Source: PALSA-610 sp038213435 (GTDB taxonomy: Bacteria; Actinomycetota; Acidimicrobiia; IMCC26256; PALSA-610). From it: DNA of 64,000 nucleotides. Every line of letters begins with the position of its first letter. The first letter of the stretch is position 1. Where the stretch lies: the NCBI GenBank assembly GCA_038213435.1, contig JBBQTI010000015.1, positions 1-64,000 of the forward strand, written 5' to 3'. Of the stretch, positions 14,972 to 23,345 are shown piece by piece. The notes beneath the pieces are model-generated. The model did not search any database. It saw only the letters and a list, made by a program, of their open reading frames with translations, and was not told the origin of the DNA. The position numbers and the translations under genes were made by a program.

Positions 14972-15562
14972 ATGGCCGACCAGTTTCACTTCGATCCCGG
15001 CACGTACCTCGAGATGGTGCGAGCCGAGGTGCCCGACTACGACCAACTGCAGGAGGTCGTGGCCGAGGCCGCGAGCGAAATCCCCGCCCACGCGATTCTC
15101 GATCTTGGTACCGGCACCGGCGAGACGTTGCGTCGTGTCGCGAAGCGTCATCCGACGGCACGGTTGATCGGTATCGACGAGAGCGACCGGATGCTCGACG
15201 TCGCGCGCAAGGTCGTCCCGGCCGCCGACCTGCGCGTCGCGCGGTTGCAGGACGAGCTTCCCGAGGGACCGTTCGATCTCGTGGTCTCGGCACTTGCCGT
15301 CCACCACCTCGACTCGGAAGAGAAGGTCGAGCTCTTCCGCCGCGTTGCGGCTCGGCTCGCGCCGGGCGGTCGCTTCGTCCTCGCCGACGTCGTCGTACCC
15401 GACGATCCGAACGAGGCGGTTACGCCGCTCGACGCGGGCTACGACCTTCCCAACCATGCCGACGAGCAGTTGCAGTGGATGGGCGACGCGAAGCTGACCG
15501 CCACGCTTCGATGGAAGCACCTGGACCTCGCCGTCCTCGTCGGCGACCGCGAGCAGCGCTGA
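14972..15562 (+). CDS. Class I SAM-dependent methyltransferase
   Basis: 196 residues from ATG 14972 (GTG codons at 14963 and 14966 are alternatives). Rossmann-type methyltransferase: motif I ILDLGTGTGETL (residues about 47-58), an acidic residue at the end of strand 2 (LIGIDESDRML), motif IV PFDLVVSALAVHHL, and motif VI LAPGGRFVLADVV. The closest general type is the UbiE/small-molecule methyltransferase group. The substrate cannot be read. It ends 30 bases before the cobalamin riboswitch, so it is a neighbour of, not part of, the B12 operon. Confidence 0.75.
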   Translation: MADQFHFDPGTYLEMVRAEVPDYDQLQEVVAEAASEIPAHAILDLGTGTGETLRRVAKRHPTARLIGIDESDRMLDVARKVVPAADLRVARLQDELPEGPFDLVVSALAVHHLDSEEKVELFRRVAARLAPGGRFVLADVVVPDDPNEAVTPLDAGYDLPNHADEQLQWMGDAKLTATLRWKHLDLAVLVGDREQR

Positions 15563-15589
15563 ACCTCGAAGGGTGACGGCGTAGAAGCG

Positions 15590-15715
15590 CACGGCTATAT
15601 TGCGCAGCGAACCAACCTTGCAGCGAAGCCGGTGTGAATCCGGTGCTGTCCCGCAACTGTGATGTCGTCGCCGTTTCGCACGGTGGCGGCGAGCCAGGTC
15701 GCCTGCCGGTCGGTG
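15590..15715 (+). promoter_or_regulatory. Cobalamin riboswitch aptamer
   Basis: Contains the conserved B12-box region: GAAGCCGGTGTGAATCCGG (about 15623-15641), GCTGTCCCGCAACTGTGA just after it, and GAGCCAGGTCGCCTGCC near 15692-15708, with a variable stem (GTCGTCGCCG ... CGGTGGCGGC) between. Adenosylcobalamin binding to such aptamers represses the genes behind them. It precedes btuF and presumably controls the whole 15801-23345 operon. Outer limits are approximate. Confidence 0.93.
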
Positions 15716-15761
15716 ACGAAGTACAGCTCTCGAGGAAGGGCTGCTCGTCGCGGCAGGCCTT

Positions 15762-15795
15762 CTGTCCGGCGAATCCGTTCCTCGCCGACAGGAGG
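15762..15795 (+). promoter_or_regulatory. Ribosome-site hairpin of the B12 operon
   Basis: CTGTCCGGCGA (15762-15772) pairs with TCGCCGACAG (15782-15791) with one bulged base. The 3' arm overlaps the first bases of the AGGAGG ribosome site (15790-15795) of btuF. This is a likely expression platform in which the ligand-bound riboswitch hides the ribosome site. There is no U-run, which argues for translational rather than transcriptional control. Confidence 0.55.
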
Positions 15796-15800
15796 ATCCC

Positions 15801-16706
15801 GTGATACGACGCACAACCGGTCTCACGCTCGTCGCGATGCTCGCGACCTTCACCCTCGCAGCGTGCGGCAGCTCCAAACCGGCAATCGGCGCGCAGCCCG
15901 CGCCGCCCGCCTCGTCCACCACCCTGCCGGCGGGAGCGCCGACGCGTATCGTCTCGCTTTCACCCACCGCGACCGAGATGTTGTTCGCGATCGGGGCCGG
16001 CGGACAGGTGAAGGCCGTCGACGATCAGTCGAACTATCCGCCGCAGGCACCGCGCACCAAGCTTTCCGGCTATCAACCGAACGCCGAGGCGATCGCGGGC
16101 TACTCGCCCGATCTCGTCGTGCTGTCCGACGAGGGCATCGCACCCCGCCTGCGTCAGCTGCACATCAAGGTCGTCGTCCAACCCGCGGCAAGCACGCTCG
16201 CCGATAGCTACAAGGAGATCGAAGAGCTCGGCACCGCGACCGGTCACACATCCCAAGCGACACAGGTCGTCACGAAGATGCGGCGCGACATCGCCGCGAT
16301 CGCTGCTCAGGTTCCGGCCGACGCCCCCGTCCTGACCTACTACCACGAGCTCGACAACACGTACTACACCGTGACGTCGCACACGTTCATCGGTCAGCTG
16401 TACGCACTCGCCAAGCTGCGCAACCTCGCCGACGCAGCCGACAAGAAGGGCTCCGGCGGCTACCCCCAGCTGTCGGCCGAGTACATCGTGCAGCAGAATC
16501 CGGACCTCGTGTACTTCGCAGACGCCAAGTGCTGCAAACAGACTGCGAAGACGGTCGGGGCGCGGCCGGGATGGAACACGATGAAGGCCGTGACCCTTCA
16601 CCACGTCGTCGCGCTCGACGACGACATCGCCTCGCGCTGGGGTCCGCGCGTCGTCGATCTCCTACGGACGATCGTGCAGAGCGCGAGCGTCGCGAGACGG
16701 GGCTGA
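15801..16706 (+). CDS. btuF: Cobalamin/corrinoid ABC transporter substrate-binding lipoprotein
   Basis: 301 residues from GTG 15801 behind AGGAGG. Lipobox TLAACGSS anchors it outside the membrane. The mature part is a class III periplasmic-binding fold: TRIVSLSPTATEMLFAIGAG at the start (typical of BtuF/FepB), VVLSDEGIAPRLRQL in the first lobe, a backbone helix (SYKEIEELGTATGH) and the second lobe with TYYHELDNTYYTVTS. It captures B12 or other corrinoids and delivers them to BtuC. The riboswitch upstream and cobamide genes downstream support corrinoid over siderophore as ligand. A CCK pair near residue 245 is unusual. Confidence 0.88.
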   Translation: MIRRTTGLTLVAMLATFTLAACGSSKPAIGAQPAPPASSTTLPAGAPTRIVSLSPTATEMLFAIGAGGQVKAVDDQSNYPPQAPRTKLSGYQPNAEAIAGYSPDLVVLSDEGIAPRLRQLHIKVVVQPAASTLADSYKEIEELGTATGHTSQATQVVTKMRRDIAAIAAQVPADAPVLTYYHELDNTYYTVTSHTFIGQLYALAKLRNLADAADKKGSGGYPQLSAEYIVQQNPDLVYFADAKCCKQTAKTVGARPGWNTMKAVTLHHVVALDDDIASRWGPRVVDLLRTIVQSASVARRG

Positions 16707-16710
16707 CCTC

Positions 16711-17769
16711 GTGACGAGCGCCGCGAGCACCGTCATCCCGAGCCGGCTGCGACCCGCGTGGGTGGTCGCTTCGGGTGTGGCGCTCGTGGCCGCAGTCGCG
16801 TTGGGGCTCGCGTTGGGACCCGTCGCGATCGATCCGTGGCGATCACTCGTCGAGATCGTCGGCCACCTCCCGTTCGTGCACGTTCACTCCGGGCTCTCGC
16901 CGCAACAGGCCGGCATCGTGTGGGAGCTGCGCCTCCCCCGCGTCGTGCTCGCCCTGCTCGTCGGGTCGATGCTCGCGTCGTCGGGCGCCGCGTATCAGGG
17001 GGTCTTCCGCAACCCTCTGGCCGACCCCTACCTGTTGGGCGCGGCGGCGGGGGCCGGCCTCGGAGTGACGCTCGTCATCACGAGTGGATACACGTCGAAC
17101 GGCGGCTTCCTCGACCCCGCCCCGCTCGCCGCGTTCGCGGGCGCGTTGGCGGCCGCGTTCCTCGCGTACGCGATCGGGGCGATCGGCGGGCGGCTCCGCA
17201 CACCGGCGACGCTGTTGCTGGCCGGTGTCGCGGTGATGAGCTTCCTCACCGCGCTGCAGACGTACGTGCAGCAGCGGCACGCCGACACGATCCGAACGGT
17301 GTACGACTGGATCCTCGGTCGCCTGACCACCGCGAGCTGGTCCGACGTCGTTCTCGTTCTCCCCTACTTCGTCGTCACCTCGGTCGTGCTCGTCACCCAC
17401 GGCCGCATGCTCGACGCGCTCGGCGTCGGCGACGAGGAGGCGGCGACCCTCGGCGTCCCGGTGCGGCGGGTGCGGCTGACGGTGGTCGCGGCGGCGTCGC
17501 TCGCGACCGCGGCCGCGGTTTCGGTGAGCGGCCTCATCGGCTTCGTCGGGATCATCGTGCCGCACACGATCCGACTCGTCGCGGGCTCGAGCTATCGCGT
17601 CATCCTGCCGCTCTCGTTGGTCTTCGGCGGCGCGTTCCTCGCCCTCGCCGACCTCGCCGCGCGGACAACCCTCTCGCCCGCCGAGATCCCGATCGGCGTC
17701 GTGACCGCCGTCGTCGGCGCACCATTCTTCGTCGTCGTCCTGCGCACCACGAAGGGAACGGTCGGATGA
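16711..17769 (+). CDS. btuC: Cobalamin ABC transporter permease (FecCD family)
   Basis: 352 residues, GTG 16711, four bases after btuF. About ten hydrophobic helices. Family landmarks: LRLPRVVLALLVGSMLASSG, AYQGVFRNPLADPYLLGAAAGA (the ABC-contact and packing motif), LAGVAVMSFLTALQTYV, YDWILGRL, and GLIGFVGIIVPHTIRLVAG near the C-terminus (the coupling helix region). It forms the membrane channel with BtuD. The next gene starts inside its stop codon (ATGA). Confidence 0.9.
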   Translation: MTSAASTVIPSRLRPAWVVASGVALVAAVALGLALGPVAIDPWRSLVEIVGHLPFVHVHSGLSPQQAGIVWELRLPRVVLALLVGSMLASSGAAYQGVFRNPLADPYLLGAAAGAGLGVTLVITSGYTSNGGFLDPAPLAAFAGALAAAFLAYAIGAIGGRLRTPATLLLAGVAVMSFLTALQTYVQQRHADTIRTVYDWILGRLTTASWSDVVLVLPYFVVTSVVLVTHGRMLDALGVGDEEAATLGVPVRRVRLTVVAAASLATAAAVSVSGLIGFVGIIVPHTIRLVAGSSYRVILPLSLVFGGAFLALADLAARTTLSPAEIPIGVVTAVVGAPFFVVVLRTTKGTVG

Positions 17770-18575
17770 CGGCCGCGATCTCGTGCCGTGACATCTCGGT
17801 CGTCGTCGAACGGCAAACGCTGCTCGGCGGCGTGTCGGTCGACGTCGACACCAACGAGTGGTTGTGCGTCCTCGGGCCGAACGGCGCGGGGAAAACGACC
17901 TTGCTGCGCGCGATCACGGGCGCGCTCCCGACGGCGAGCGGCGAGATCGCGCTGATGGGACGCCCGGTCGCGTCGATGCGGTCACGCGAGCGCGCCCGGC
18001 TCGTCGCCGTCGTCCCCCAGGTCCCGGTGATCCCTCCCGGCATGGAGGTGCTCGACTACGTGCTCCTGGGGCGGACGCCGTACCACGGTCTGTTGTCGTC
18101 GATCGACGGCCACGACGTCGAGATCGCGCGCGACGCGCTGAACGAGCTCGAGCTCGACCAGTTCACGGGACGCCGGGTCGATTCGCTGTCCGGCGGCGAA
18201 CGTCAACGCGTGATCGTGGCCCGCGCGCTCGCGCAGGAGGCACCCGTGCTCTTGCTCGACGAGCCCACCGCGTCGCTCGACATCGGCCATCAACAAGATG
18301 TGCTCGAGCTCGTCGACCGGCTCCGGCGCGTGCGCGACCTGACCGTCGTCTCGACGATGCACGATCTCACCTTGGCTGCGCAATACGGCGACCGGCTCGT
18401 CCTCATCCGCGAGGGACGCGTCGTGTGTGAAGGAGACGCCGCCGAGGTCATGACCTCCGAGAACCTCGAGCGCTACTTCGGAGCACGCGTTGCTGTGATC
18501 GACGGGCCGTACGGCCGTGCCATCGTTCCGCACCGATCACCACGAGAGGAGCAGTGTGCCGACCGAACCGACTGA
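17766..18575 (+). CDS. btuD: Cobalamin ABC transporter ATP-binding protein
   Basis: 269 residues from ATG 17766. Walker A GPNGAGKTT (about residue 39), Q-loop VVPQVPVIPPG, signature LSGGERQRV, Walker B VLLLDEPTASLD, H-loop STMHDLTLA. This is the nucleotide-binding subunit of the BtuCD-F importer. The extended C-terminus after VMTSENLERYFG is common in FecE-like ATPases. It overlaps btuC at its start, and its last codons overlap the start of cobO by 20 bases. Confidence 0.92.
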   Translation: MTAAISCRDISVVVERQTLLGGVSVDVDTNEWLCVLGPNGAGKTTLLRAITGALPTASGEIALMGRPVASMRSRERARLVAVVPQVPVIPPGMEVLDYVLLGRTPYHGLLSSIDGHDVEIARDALNELELDQFTGRRVDSLSGGERQRVIVARALAQEAPVLLLDEPTASLDIGHQQDVLELVDRLRRVRDLTVVSTMHDLTLAAQYGDRLVLIREGRVVCEGDAAEVMTSENLERYFGARVAVIDGPYGRAIVPHRSPREEQCADRTD

Positions 18576-19131
18576 GCCTCCCACCACGCACGAGCTTCCA
18601 CCGCAAACGCACCCGGCGAAGTCGATCGTGCTCGTCCACACCGGTGACGGCAAAGGAAAGTCGACGGCCGCCTTCGGGGTCATGATCCGGGCGATCGCGC
18701 GCGGATGGCAGGTCGCCGTCGTGCAGTTCCTGAAGTCCGGGACCTGGCGCGTCGGCGAGGAAGAGGTCGGAAAGCGGCTCGGCGTCGACTGGTGGTCGAT
18801 CGGCGAAGGATTCACTTGGGATTCGGACGACCTGACCCGCGACGAGGCGATGGCGCGCGAGGCATGGAAGCACGCGAGGTCGGTGATCGAGGCGGGGACG
18901 CATCGTCTCGTCGTCCTCGACGAGATCACCTATCCGATGAACTGGTCCTGGATCGACACCGACGAGGTTGTCGCGACGATGCGCGATCGGCCCGAGTCGG
19001 TCAGCATCGTCGCGACCGGGAGGGACGCGCCGGCGGCGCTGATCGACGTCGCCGACACGGTCACGGAGATGCGCAAGGTCAAGCACGCGTACGACGTCGG
19101 GATCGTCGCCAAGAAAGGCATCGACTACTGA
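18556..19131 (+). CDS. cobO: Cob(I)yrinic acid a,c-diamide adenosyltransferase
   Basis: 191 residues from GTG 18556, chosen because AGAGGAG lies directly upstream. P-loop GDGKGKSTAAFG near residue 33, QFLKSGTWRVGEEE, the EGFTWDSDD motif and LVVLDEITYPMNW are those of the CobA/CobO/BtuR family. It transfers the adenosyl group of ATP to the cobalt of the imported corrinoid. Placed right after the importer, it is the first enzymatic step on salvaged corrinoid. Its stop codon shares one base with the next ATG (TGATG). Confidence 0.92.
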   Translation: MPTEPTEPPTTHELPPQTHPAKSIVLVHTGDGKGKSTAAFGVMIRAIARGWQVAVVQFLKSGTWRVGEEEVGKRLGVDWWSIGEGFTWDSDDLTRDEAMAREAWKHARSVIEAGTHRLVVLDEITYPMNWSWIDTDEVVATMRDRPESVSIVATGRDAPAALIDVADTVTEMRKVKHAYDVGIVAKKGIDY

Positions 19132-19766
19132 TGACGGCCTTTTCGAAAGGCCGGCACTCGTGTGACGGCACGGCCTTTCCGGTGCTCGTCTGGCGATTCT
19201 CGTCACCGATGCTCGCGATCTCGTCGGCCCCGGTCGGCGGGGGCATCGGGACCCGGTCGTGGGTCCTGAACGCGCAGGTACCGCGCAACTACACGCGCAC
19301 CGATCTGTCCGAGCACATCCGCGAGATCGCGACCGCGAACGGATGTGCCGGTGACGGCGTCGGCATGCTGACCGCGGCGACCGTCGACGCGGTGAGCTCG
19401 GCGTCCGAAGCGGGCTGCGACGCCTGGGTGACCGTCGGGCTGCGGTTGGTCACCTGGGCCGCCGACACCGACGACCGCGCCTGCGAATGGACGCCGGGAA
19501 CCATCAACGTGGTCGCGCGCCTCCCGGTGCGGTGCACCGAGGCCGCGCTGGTCAACGCGGTGATGACCGCCACCGAGGCGAAGACGCAAGCGTTGTTCGA
19601 GCGCCAGGTGCCGGGCACGGGTACCGCGAGCGACGCGGTGTGCATCGTGTGCCCGGCGTCCGGCGCCGCGGTTCCGTTCGCGGGCCCGCGTTCGGAGCTC
19701 GGTGCCGCGCTCGCGCGCGTCGTGCACGCGGCCGTCGCGGGGGGAATCCGCGGAGGTGAGCGGTGA
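19131..19766 (+). CDS. cbiZ: Adenosylcobinamide amidohydrolase
   Basis: 211 residues. The CbiZ domain spans nearly the whole protein: ISSAPVGGGIGTRSWVLNAQV, PRNYTRTDLSEHIREI, GDGVGMLTAATVD, GTINVVARLPV, the FERQVPGTGTASDAVCIVCP stretch, and the terminal GSELGAALARVVHAA-like helix. CbiZ hydrolyses the aminopropanol side chain of adenosylcobinamide (and of some cobamides) to give adenosylcobyric acid. It is the hallmark of corrinoid salvage and cobamide remodelling. Known first from archaea and some bacteria, it is less usual in actinobacteria. Confidence 0.88.
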   Translation: MTAFSKGRHSCDGTAFPVLVWRFSSPMLAISSAPVGGGIGTRSWVLNAQVPRNYTRTDLSEHIREIATANGCAGDGVGMLTAATVDAVSSASEAGCDAWVTVGLRLVTWAADTDDRACEWTPGTINVVARLPVRCTEAALVNAVMTATEAKTQALFERQVPGTGTASDAVCIVCPASGAAVPFAGPRSELGAALARVVHAAVAGGIRGGER

Positions 19767-20257
19767 TCGTGCTCGTGCTGGGCGGGACGCGCTCGGGCAA
19801 GTCGGAGGTGGCCGAACGCGTCGCGTCGGAGTTCGGCGCGGCGGTGACCTACGTCGCGACCGCGCGGTACGAGCCCGACGATGCCGATTTCGGGCGCCGG
19901 ATCGACGCGCACCGCCGGCGCCGGCCCTCGGCGTGGCACACCGTCGAGGAACCGCGCGACCTACCGTCGGTGCTGGCCGCGATCGACGGCACCGCGGTGG
20001 TGGACTCGCTCGGGACCTGGCTCGCGAACGCGCCCGAGTTCGCGGCCGATGTACCGGGATTGTGCGACGCGCTCGCGGCCTTTCCTGGCAATGTCGTGGT
20101 CGTCTCGGAAGAGGTCAGTCTCTCGTTGTTGCCCGTGGCCGACGTGGCGCGGCGGTTCGTCGATGCCCTGGGCGGCTGCAACGCCGCGGTCGCGCGCGTC
20201 GCCGATCGGGTATTGCTCGTCGTCGCAGGTCGTACGCTCGAGCTCGGCCACGACTGA
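19763..20257 (+). CDS. cobU: Adenosylcobinamide kinase / adenosylcobinamide-phosphate guanylyltransferase
   Basis: 164 residues, GTG 19763 overlapping cbiZ by 4 bases. P-loop LGGTRSGKSEVAE at the very N-terminus, VTYVATARYEPDD, RIDAHRRRRPSAWHTVEEP (the region carrying the guanylylated His in the family), VVDSLGTWLAN, VVVSEEV. It phosphorylates adenosylcobinamide and then attaches GMP, producing AdoCbi-GDP for CobS. It is a little shorter than the usual 175-180 residues, with the C-terminal NxxVA region compact (RVADRVLLVVAG). Confidence 0.88.
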   Translation: MIVLVLGGTRSGKSEVAERVASEFGAAVTYVATARYEPDDADFGRRIDAHRRRRPSAWHTVEEPRDLPSVLAAIDGTAVVDSLGTWLANAPEFAADVPGLCDALAAFPGNVVVVSEEVSLSLLPVADVARRFVDALGGCNAAVARVADRVLLVVAGRTLELGHD

Positions 20258-20263
20258 GATCCG

Positions 20264-20965
20264 ATGCGGGACGCGTTCGCACTGCTCACGACGTTCGGTA
20301 GGCGGGGCGGCCGGTTGCGAGCCGGTGCGCTCGCGTGGTTCCCGTTGGTCGGAGTCGCGCTCGGCGCCGGTCTCGGCTGCGTCTGGTGGGCATCGGACCA
20401 GCTGTGGCCCCGTCTCGTCGCCGGCGCGCTGACGGTTACGGCCGACCTCGCGATGACGGGCGCGCTCCACCTCGACGGCCTCGCCGACGCCGCCGACGGG
20501 CTGCTTCCGCACGCGCCGCGCGCGCGGCGGCTCGAGATCATGCGCGAACCCGGCGTCGGTGCGTTCGCGGTCGCGGTCGTCGGCATCGTCCTGCTGCTAC
20601 GCGTGACGGCCCTCGGTGCGCGCGCACCGAGCGTCGCGCTGCTCGCCGGAATCTGGTGCGCGGCGCGCGCGGTTGTCGCTTCAGTCCCGCGGTTCGTGCC
20701 GTACGCGCGCGAGGCGGGCATCGCGTCGCCGCTCATCGATGGCGCGCCGGGCTGGCCGGCACTGCTCGTCGTGCCCGCGGCCGGCCTCGCAGCGCTCGGC
20801 GCCGGCATCGCAGGCGCAGTCGCGGTCGCCGCGGGCACGCTCGCCGCGGTCGGCGTCGTCGCGCTGGCCCGGCGACGGCTCGGCGGATTCACCGGCGACG
20901 TCCTCGGGGCGGCGATCGTCGCCGCCGAGACGCTCGCGCTCGTCGTGGCGGCGGCGAAATGGTGA
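20264..20965 (+). CDS. cobS: Adenosylcobinamide-GDP ribazoletransferase (cobalamin synthase)
   Basis: 233 residues from ATG 20264. Multi-pass membrane protein with the family hallmark LHLDGLADAADGLLP (acidic metal-binding motif, residues about 69-83), preceded by WFPLVGVALGAGLGCVWW and followed by REPGVGAFAVAVVGIVLLLR. It joins AdoCbi-GDP to alpha-ribazole(-phosphate), the final assembly step. It starts 6 bases after cobU and its last codons overlap cbiB. Confidence 0.9.
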   Translation: MRDAFALLTTFGRRGGRLRAGALAWFPLVGVALGAGLGCVWWASDQLWPRLVAGALTVTADLAMTGALHLDGLADAADGLLPHAPRARRLEIMREPGVGAFAVAVVGIVLLLRVTALGARAPSVALLAGIWCAARAVVASVPRFVPYAREAGIASPLIDGAPGWPALLVVPAAGLAALGAGIAGAVAVAAGTLAAVGVVALARRRLGGFTGDVLGAAIVAAETLALVVAAAKW

Positions 20966-21864
20966 GCACCAGCTTCGCCCGGCGGGCGCGGCTCGTCGCG
21001 CTCGGTCTGTTGATCGACCGGTCAATCGGTGAGCCGCCCGATCGCGTGCATCCCGTCGCGGCCTTCGGTTCGCTCATGCAGTGGATCGAGCGCGTCGTGT
21101 ACGCCGACGACGGCGCGGCCGGATGCGCGTACACCGCGATCGGTGTCGGCGTCGGCGCGGCCGTGGGTGCGATGGCGCGCACACCGGTGATCGCGGTCGC
21201 GACCACGTCGGCCGGCCGCGAGCTGCGGATGGCGGCGACGCGCGTGCGCGACGAACTGCGCGCCGGCGACGTGCCACGGGCGCGCATGCTCCTACCCGCG
21301 CTCGTCGGACGCGATCCTGCCGCGCTCGACGAGCCCGGCATCGCCGCGGCAGTAGTCGAGTCGCTCGCCGAGAACAGCGTCGACGCAGTCGTCGCGCCCG
21401 CGTTCTGGGGAGTCGCGGGCGGTGCACCGGCCGCGGGCGCGTATCGAGCGATCAACACCATGGATGCGATGGTCGGTCACCGGTCACCGCGCTATGCGCG
21501 CTTCGGCTGGTCGGCCGCTCGCCTCGACGACCTCGCCAACTACGTTCCCGCGCGCCTCACCGCCCTGCTGGTCGCGCTGGTACGGCCCCGCCGCGCTCCG
21601 CACGTCGTGCGCGCCGTGGCCACCCAGGCCGGCGCCCATCCCTCGCCCAATGCCGGTGTCGCGGAGGCGGCCTTCGCCGGCGCGCTCGGCGTCGAGCTGG
21701 GAGGAACAGTTCACTACGGCGCGCGCGTCGAGGATCGACCGCGGCTCGGTGCCGGCCCGAGGCCAGGAGCCGGCGACATCGATCGCGCGATCGAGCTCGC
21801 ATCACACGTCGAGCTCGCGCTCGTGGCGCTGCTGGCCGGCTCGAGCCTTGGAGGTCGCAGATGA
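20959..21864 (+). CDS. cbiB: Adenosylcobinamide-phosphate synthase (CbiB/CobD)
   Basis: 301 residues from ATG 20959 (GTG 20962 is an alternative). Membrane protein of the CobD/CbiB family: IDRSIGEPPDRVHPVAAFGSLM, LVGRDPAALDEPGIAAAVVESLAENSVDAVVAP, INTMDAMVGHRSPRYARFGW, LDDLANYVPARLTALLVAL, and SPNAGVAEAAFAGALGVELGG. It amidates adenosylcobyric acid with (R)-1-aminopropanol or its phosphate. It works directly after CbiZ: one strips, the other rebuilds the side chain. It overlaps cobS by 7 bases and the next gene by 4. Confidence 0.9.
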   Translation: MVSTSFARRARLVALGLLIDRSIGEPPDRVHPVAAFGSLMQWIERVVYADDGAAGCAYTAIGVGVGAAVGAMARTPVIAVATTSAGRELRMAATRVRDELRAGDVPRARMLLPALVGRDPAALDEPGIAAAVVESLAENSVDAVVAPAFWGVAGGAPAAGAYRAINTMDAMVGHRSPRYARFGWSAARLDDLANYVPARLTALLVALVRPRRAPHVVRAVATQAGAHPSPNAGVAEAAFAGALGVELGGTVHYGARVEDRPRLGAGPRPGAGDIDRAIELASHVELALVALLAGSSLGGRR

Positions 21865-23345
21865 TCACCGGTATCGACACGATCCTGTTCGACGTCGGTG
21901 GCACCCTCGTCGCCGAGGCGCCCGCGGCGACGCCGGTCGGCGAGCTGATCGCGGAGCCGTTGCCCGGGGTCGTCGATGCGTTACGAGCGCTTGCGCCGCA
22001 TTACCGACTTGGTGCCGTCACCGACACCGCGGTCATGGACGGGGCCGCGGTGCGCGCCCTGCTCGCACCTGTCGGGCTCGACGCACTGCTCGAGATCGTG
22101 GTGACGTCGAGCGACGTCGGCGCCTCGAAGCCCGATCCGCGGGTCGTGCACGAGGCGTTGCGACGGCTCGGCGCGGACGCGAGTCGTTCTTTGCTCATCG
22201 GCGATCGCGACGTCGATCGCGACGCGGCCGCCGTGGCCGGGGTCGCGTTCGTCGCGACCGACGCCGGGCTCGTCGACGCCCTCGCCCGCGCGTCGTTGCT
22301 CCGAGCCGGTGCGTTCGGCGACGCGGCGAGCCGAGTCGCTCCCGTCGACGAGGGCAGGCGCGCCGAGGCGTTCGCGCGCCACGAGCAGCTCACCAAGCCG
22401 AGCGGATCGCTCGGTCGACTGGAGGCACTCGGCGCACGGCTCGCCGCGATCACCGCGTCGTGCCCGCCGCCGATTCCGACACGTCCCGCGGTCGTCGTCT
22501 TCGCCGGCGATCACGGCGTCGTCGCCTCGGGCGTCACACCATGGCCCCAAGAGGTCACCGCGCAGATGGTGTCGAACTTCGCCTCGGGCGGAGCCGCTAT
22601 CAACGTGATCGCTCGCTACACCGGCGCGTCCGTACACGTCGTCGACGTCGGCGTCGGCTCCGACATCACGCACCTCACCGGCATTCGACACCACAAAGTT
22701 CTCTCCGCCACGGCCGACCTGTCGCGCGGCCCCGCGATGTCGACCGCCGACGCGTGCGACGCGCTCGACGTCGGCGCGCGCGTCGCGAGCGAGCTTGTCG
22801 CTTCGGGTCACGACCTGCTCGTCACGGGTGAGATGGGGATCGGTAACACGACCGCCGCGGCGGCGCTCGTCGCGTGCTTCACCTCAGCCGATCCGGCGAC
22901 GGTCACGGGCCGAGGCACCGGCATCGACGACACAATGCTCGCGCACAAGCAGGAGATCGTCGCCGGCGCGTCGGCGCGGGCAAGTCGATGGCTCGATCCC
23001 GTCTCGGTGCTCGCCGAGGTGGGTGGCCTCGAGATCGCGGCGCTGGCGGGTTTCATCGTCGGCGGAGCCGCAGCGCGTGTCCCCGTCGTGGTCGACGGTC
23101 TGATCACCTGCGCCGCGCTCCTCGTCGCGGAGGCGCTCGTCCCGCGCGTGCGCGACCGTTGCATCGCCGGCCATCGCTCCGTCGAGCCCGGCGCGAGCGC
23201 GACGCTCTCCTACCTCGGCCTCGACCCGCTCCTCGATCTCGACCTGCGGCTCGGCGAGGGCACCGGTGGTTGCCTGGCCATCCCACTCGTACTGTGCGCG
23301 GCCGCCGTGCTCTCGGAGATGGCGACGTTCGCCGACCTCGGCTGA
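21861..23345 (+). CDS. cobT: HAD hydrolase-CobT (DMB phosphoribosyltransferase) fusion
   Basis: 494 residues from ATG 21861. Residues about 1-145 are a HAD domain: ILFDVGGTLV (motif I), VVTSSDVGASKPDPRVVHEAL (motifs II/III with the Lys), LLIGDRDVDRDAAAVAGV (motif IV). The second Asp of motif I is Gly, so phosphatase activity is not certain. Residues about 155-494 are a complete CobT: LTKPSGSLGRLEALG, FAGDHGVVASGVTPWP, FASGGAAINVIAR, GEMGIGNTTAAAAL, and the catalytic Glu in LGEGTGG. CobT makes alpha-ribazole phosphate. The fused HAD could remove that phosphate, the job of CobC, which is absent here. The reading frame is continuous through the linker. Confidence 0.85.
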   Translation: MITGIDTILFDVGGTLVAEAPAATPVGELIAEPLPGVVDALRALAPHYRLGAVTDTAVMDGAAVRALLAPVGLDALLEIVVTSSDVGASKPDPRVVHEALRRLGADASRSLLIGDRDVDRDAAAVAGVAFVATDAGLVDALARASLLRAGAFGDAASRVAPVDEGRRAEAFARHEQLTKPSGSLGRLEALGARLAAITASCPPPIPTRPAVVVFAGDHGVVASGVTPWPQEVTAQMVSNFASGGAAINVIARYTGASVHVVDVGVGSDITHLTGIRHHKVLSATADLSRGPAMSTADACDALDVGARVASELVASGHDLLVTGEMGIGNTTAAAALVACFTSADPATVTGRGTGIDDTMLAHKQEIVAGASARASRWLDPVSVLAEVGGLEIAALAGFIVGGAAARVPVVVDGLITCAALLVAEALVPRVRDRCIAGHRSVEPGASATLSYLGLDPLLDLDLRLGEGTGGCLAIPLVLCAAAVLSEMATFADLG

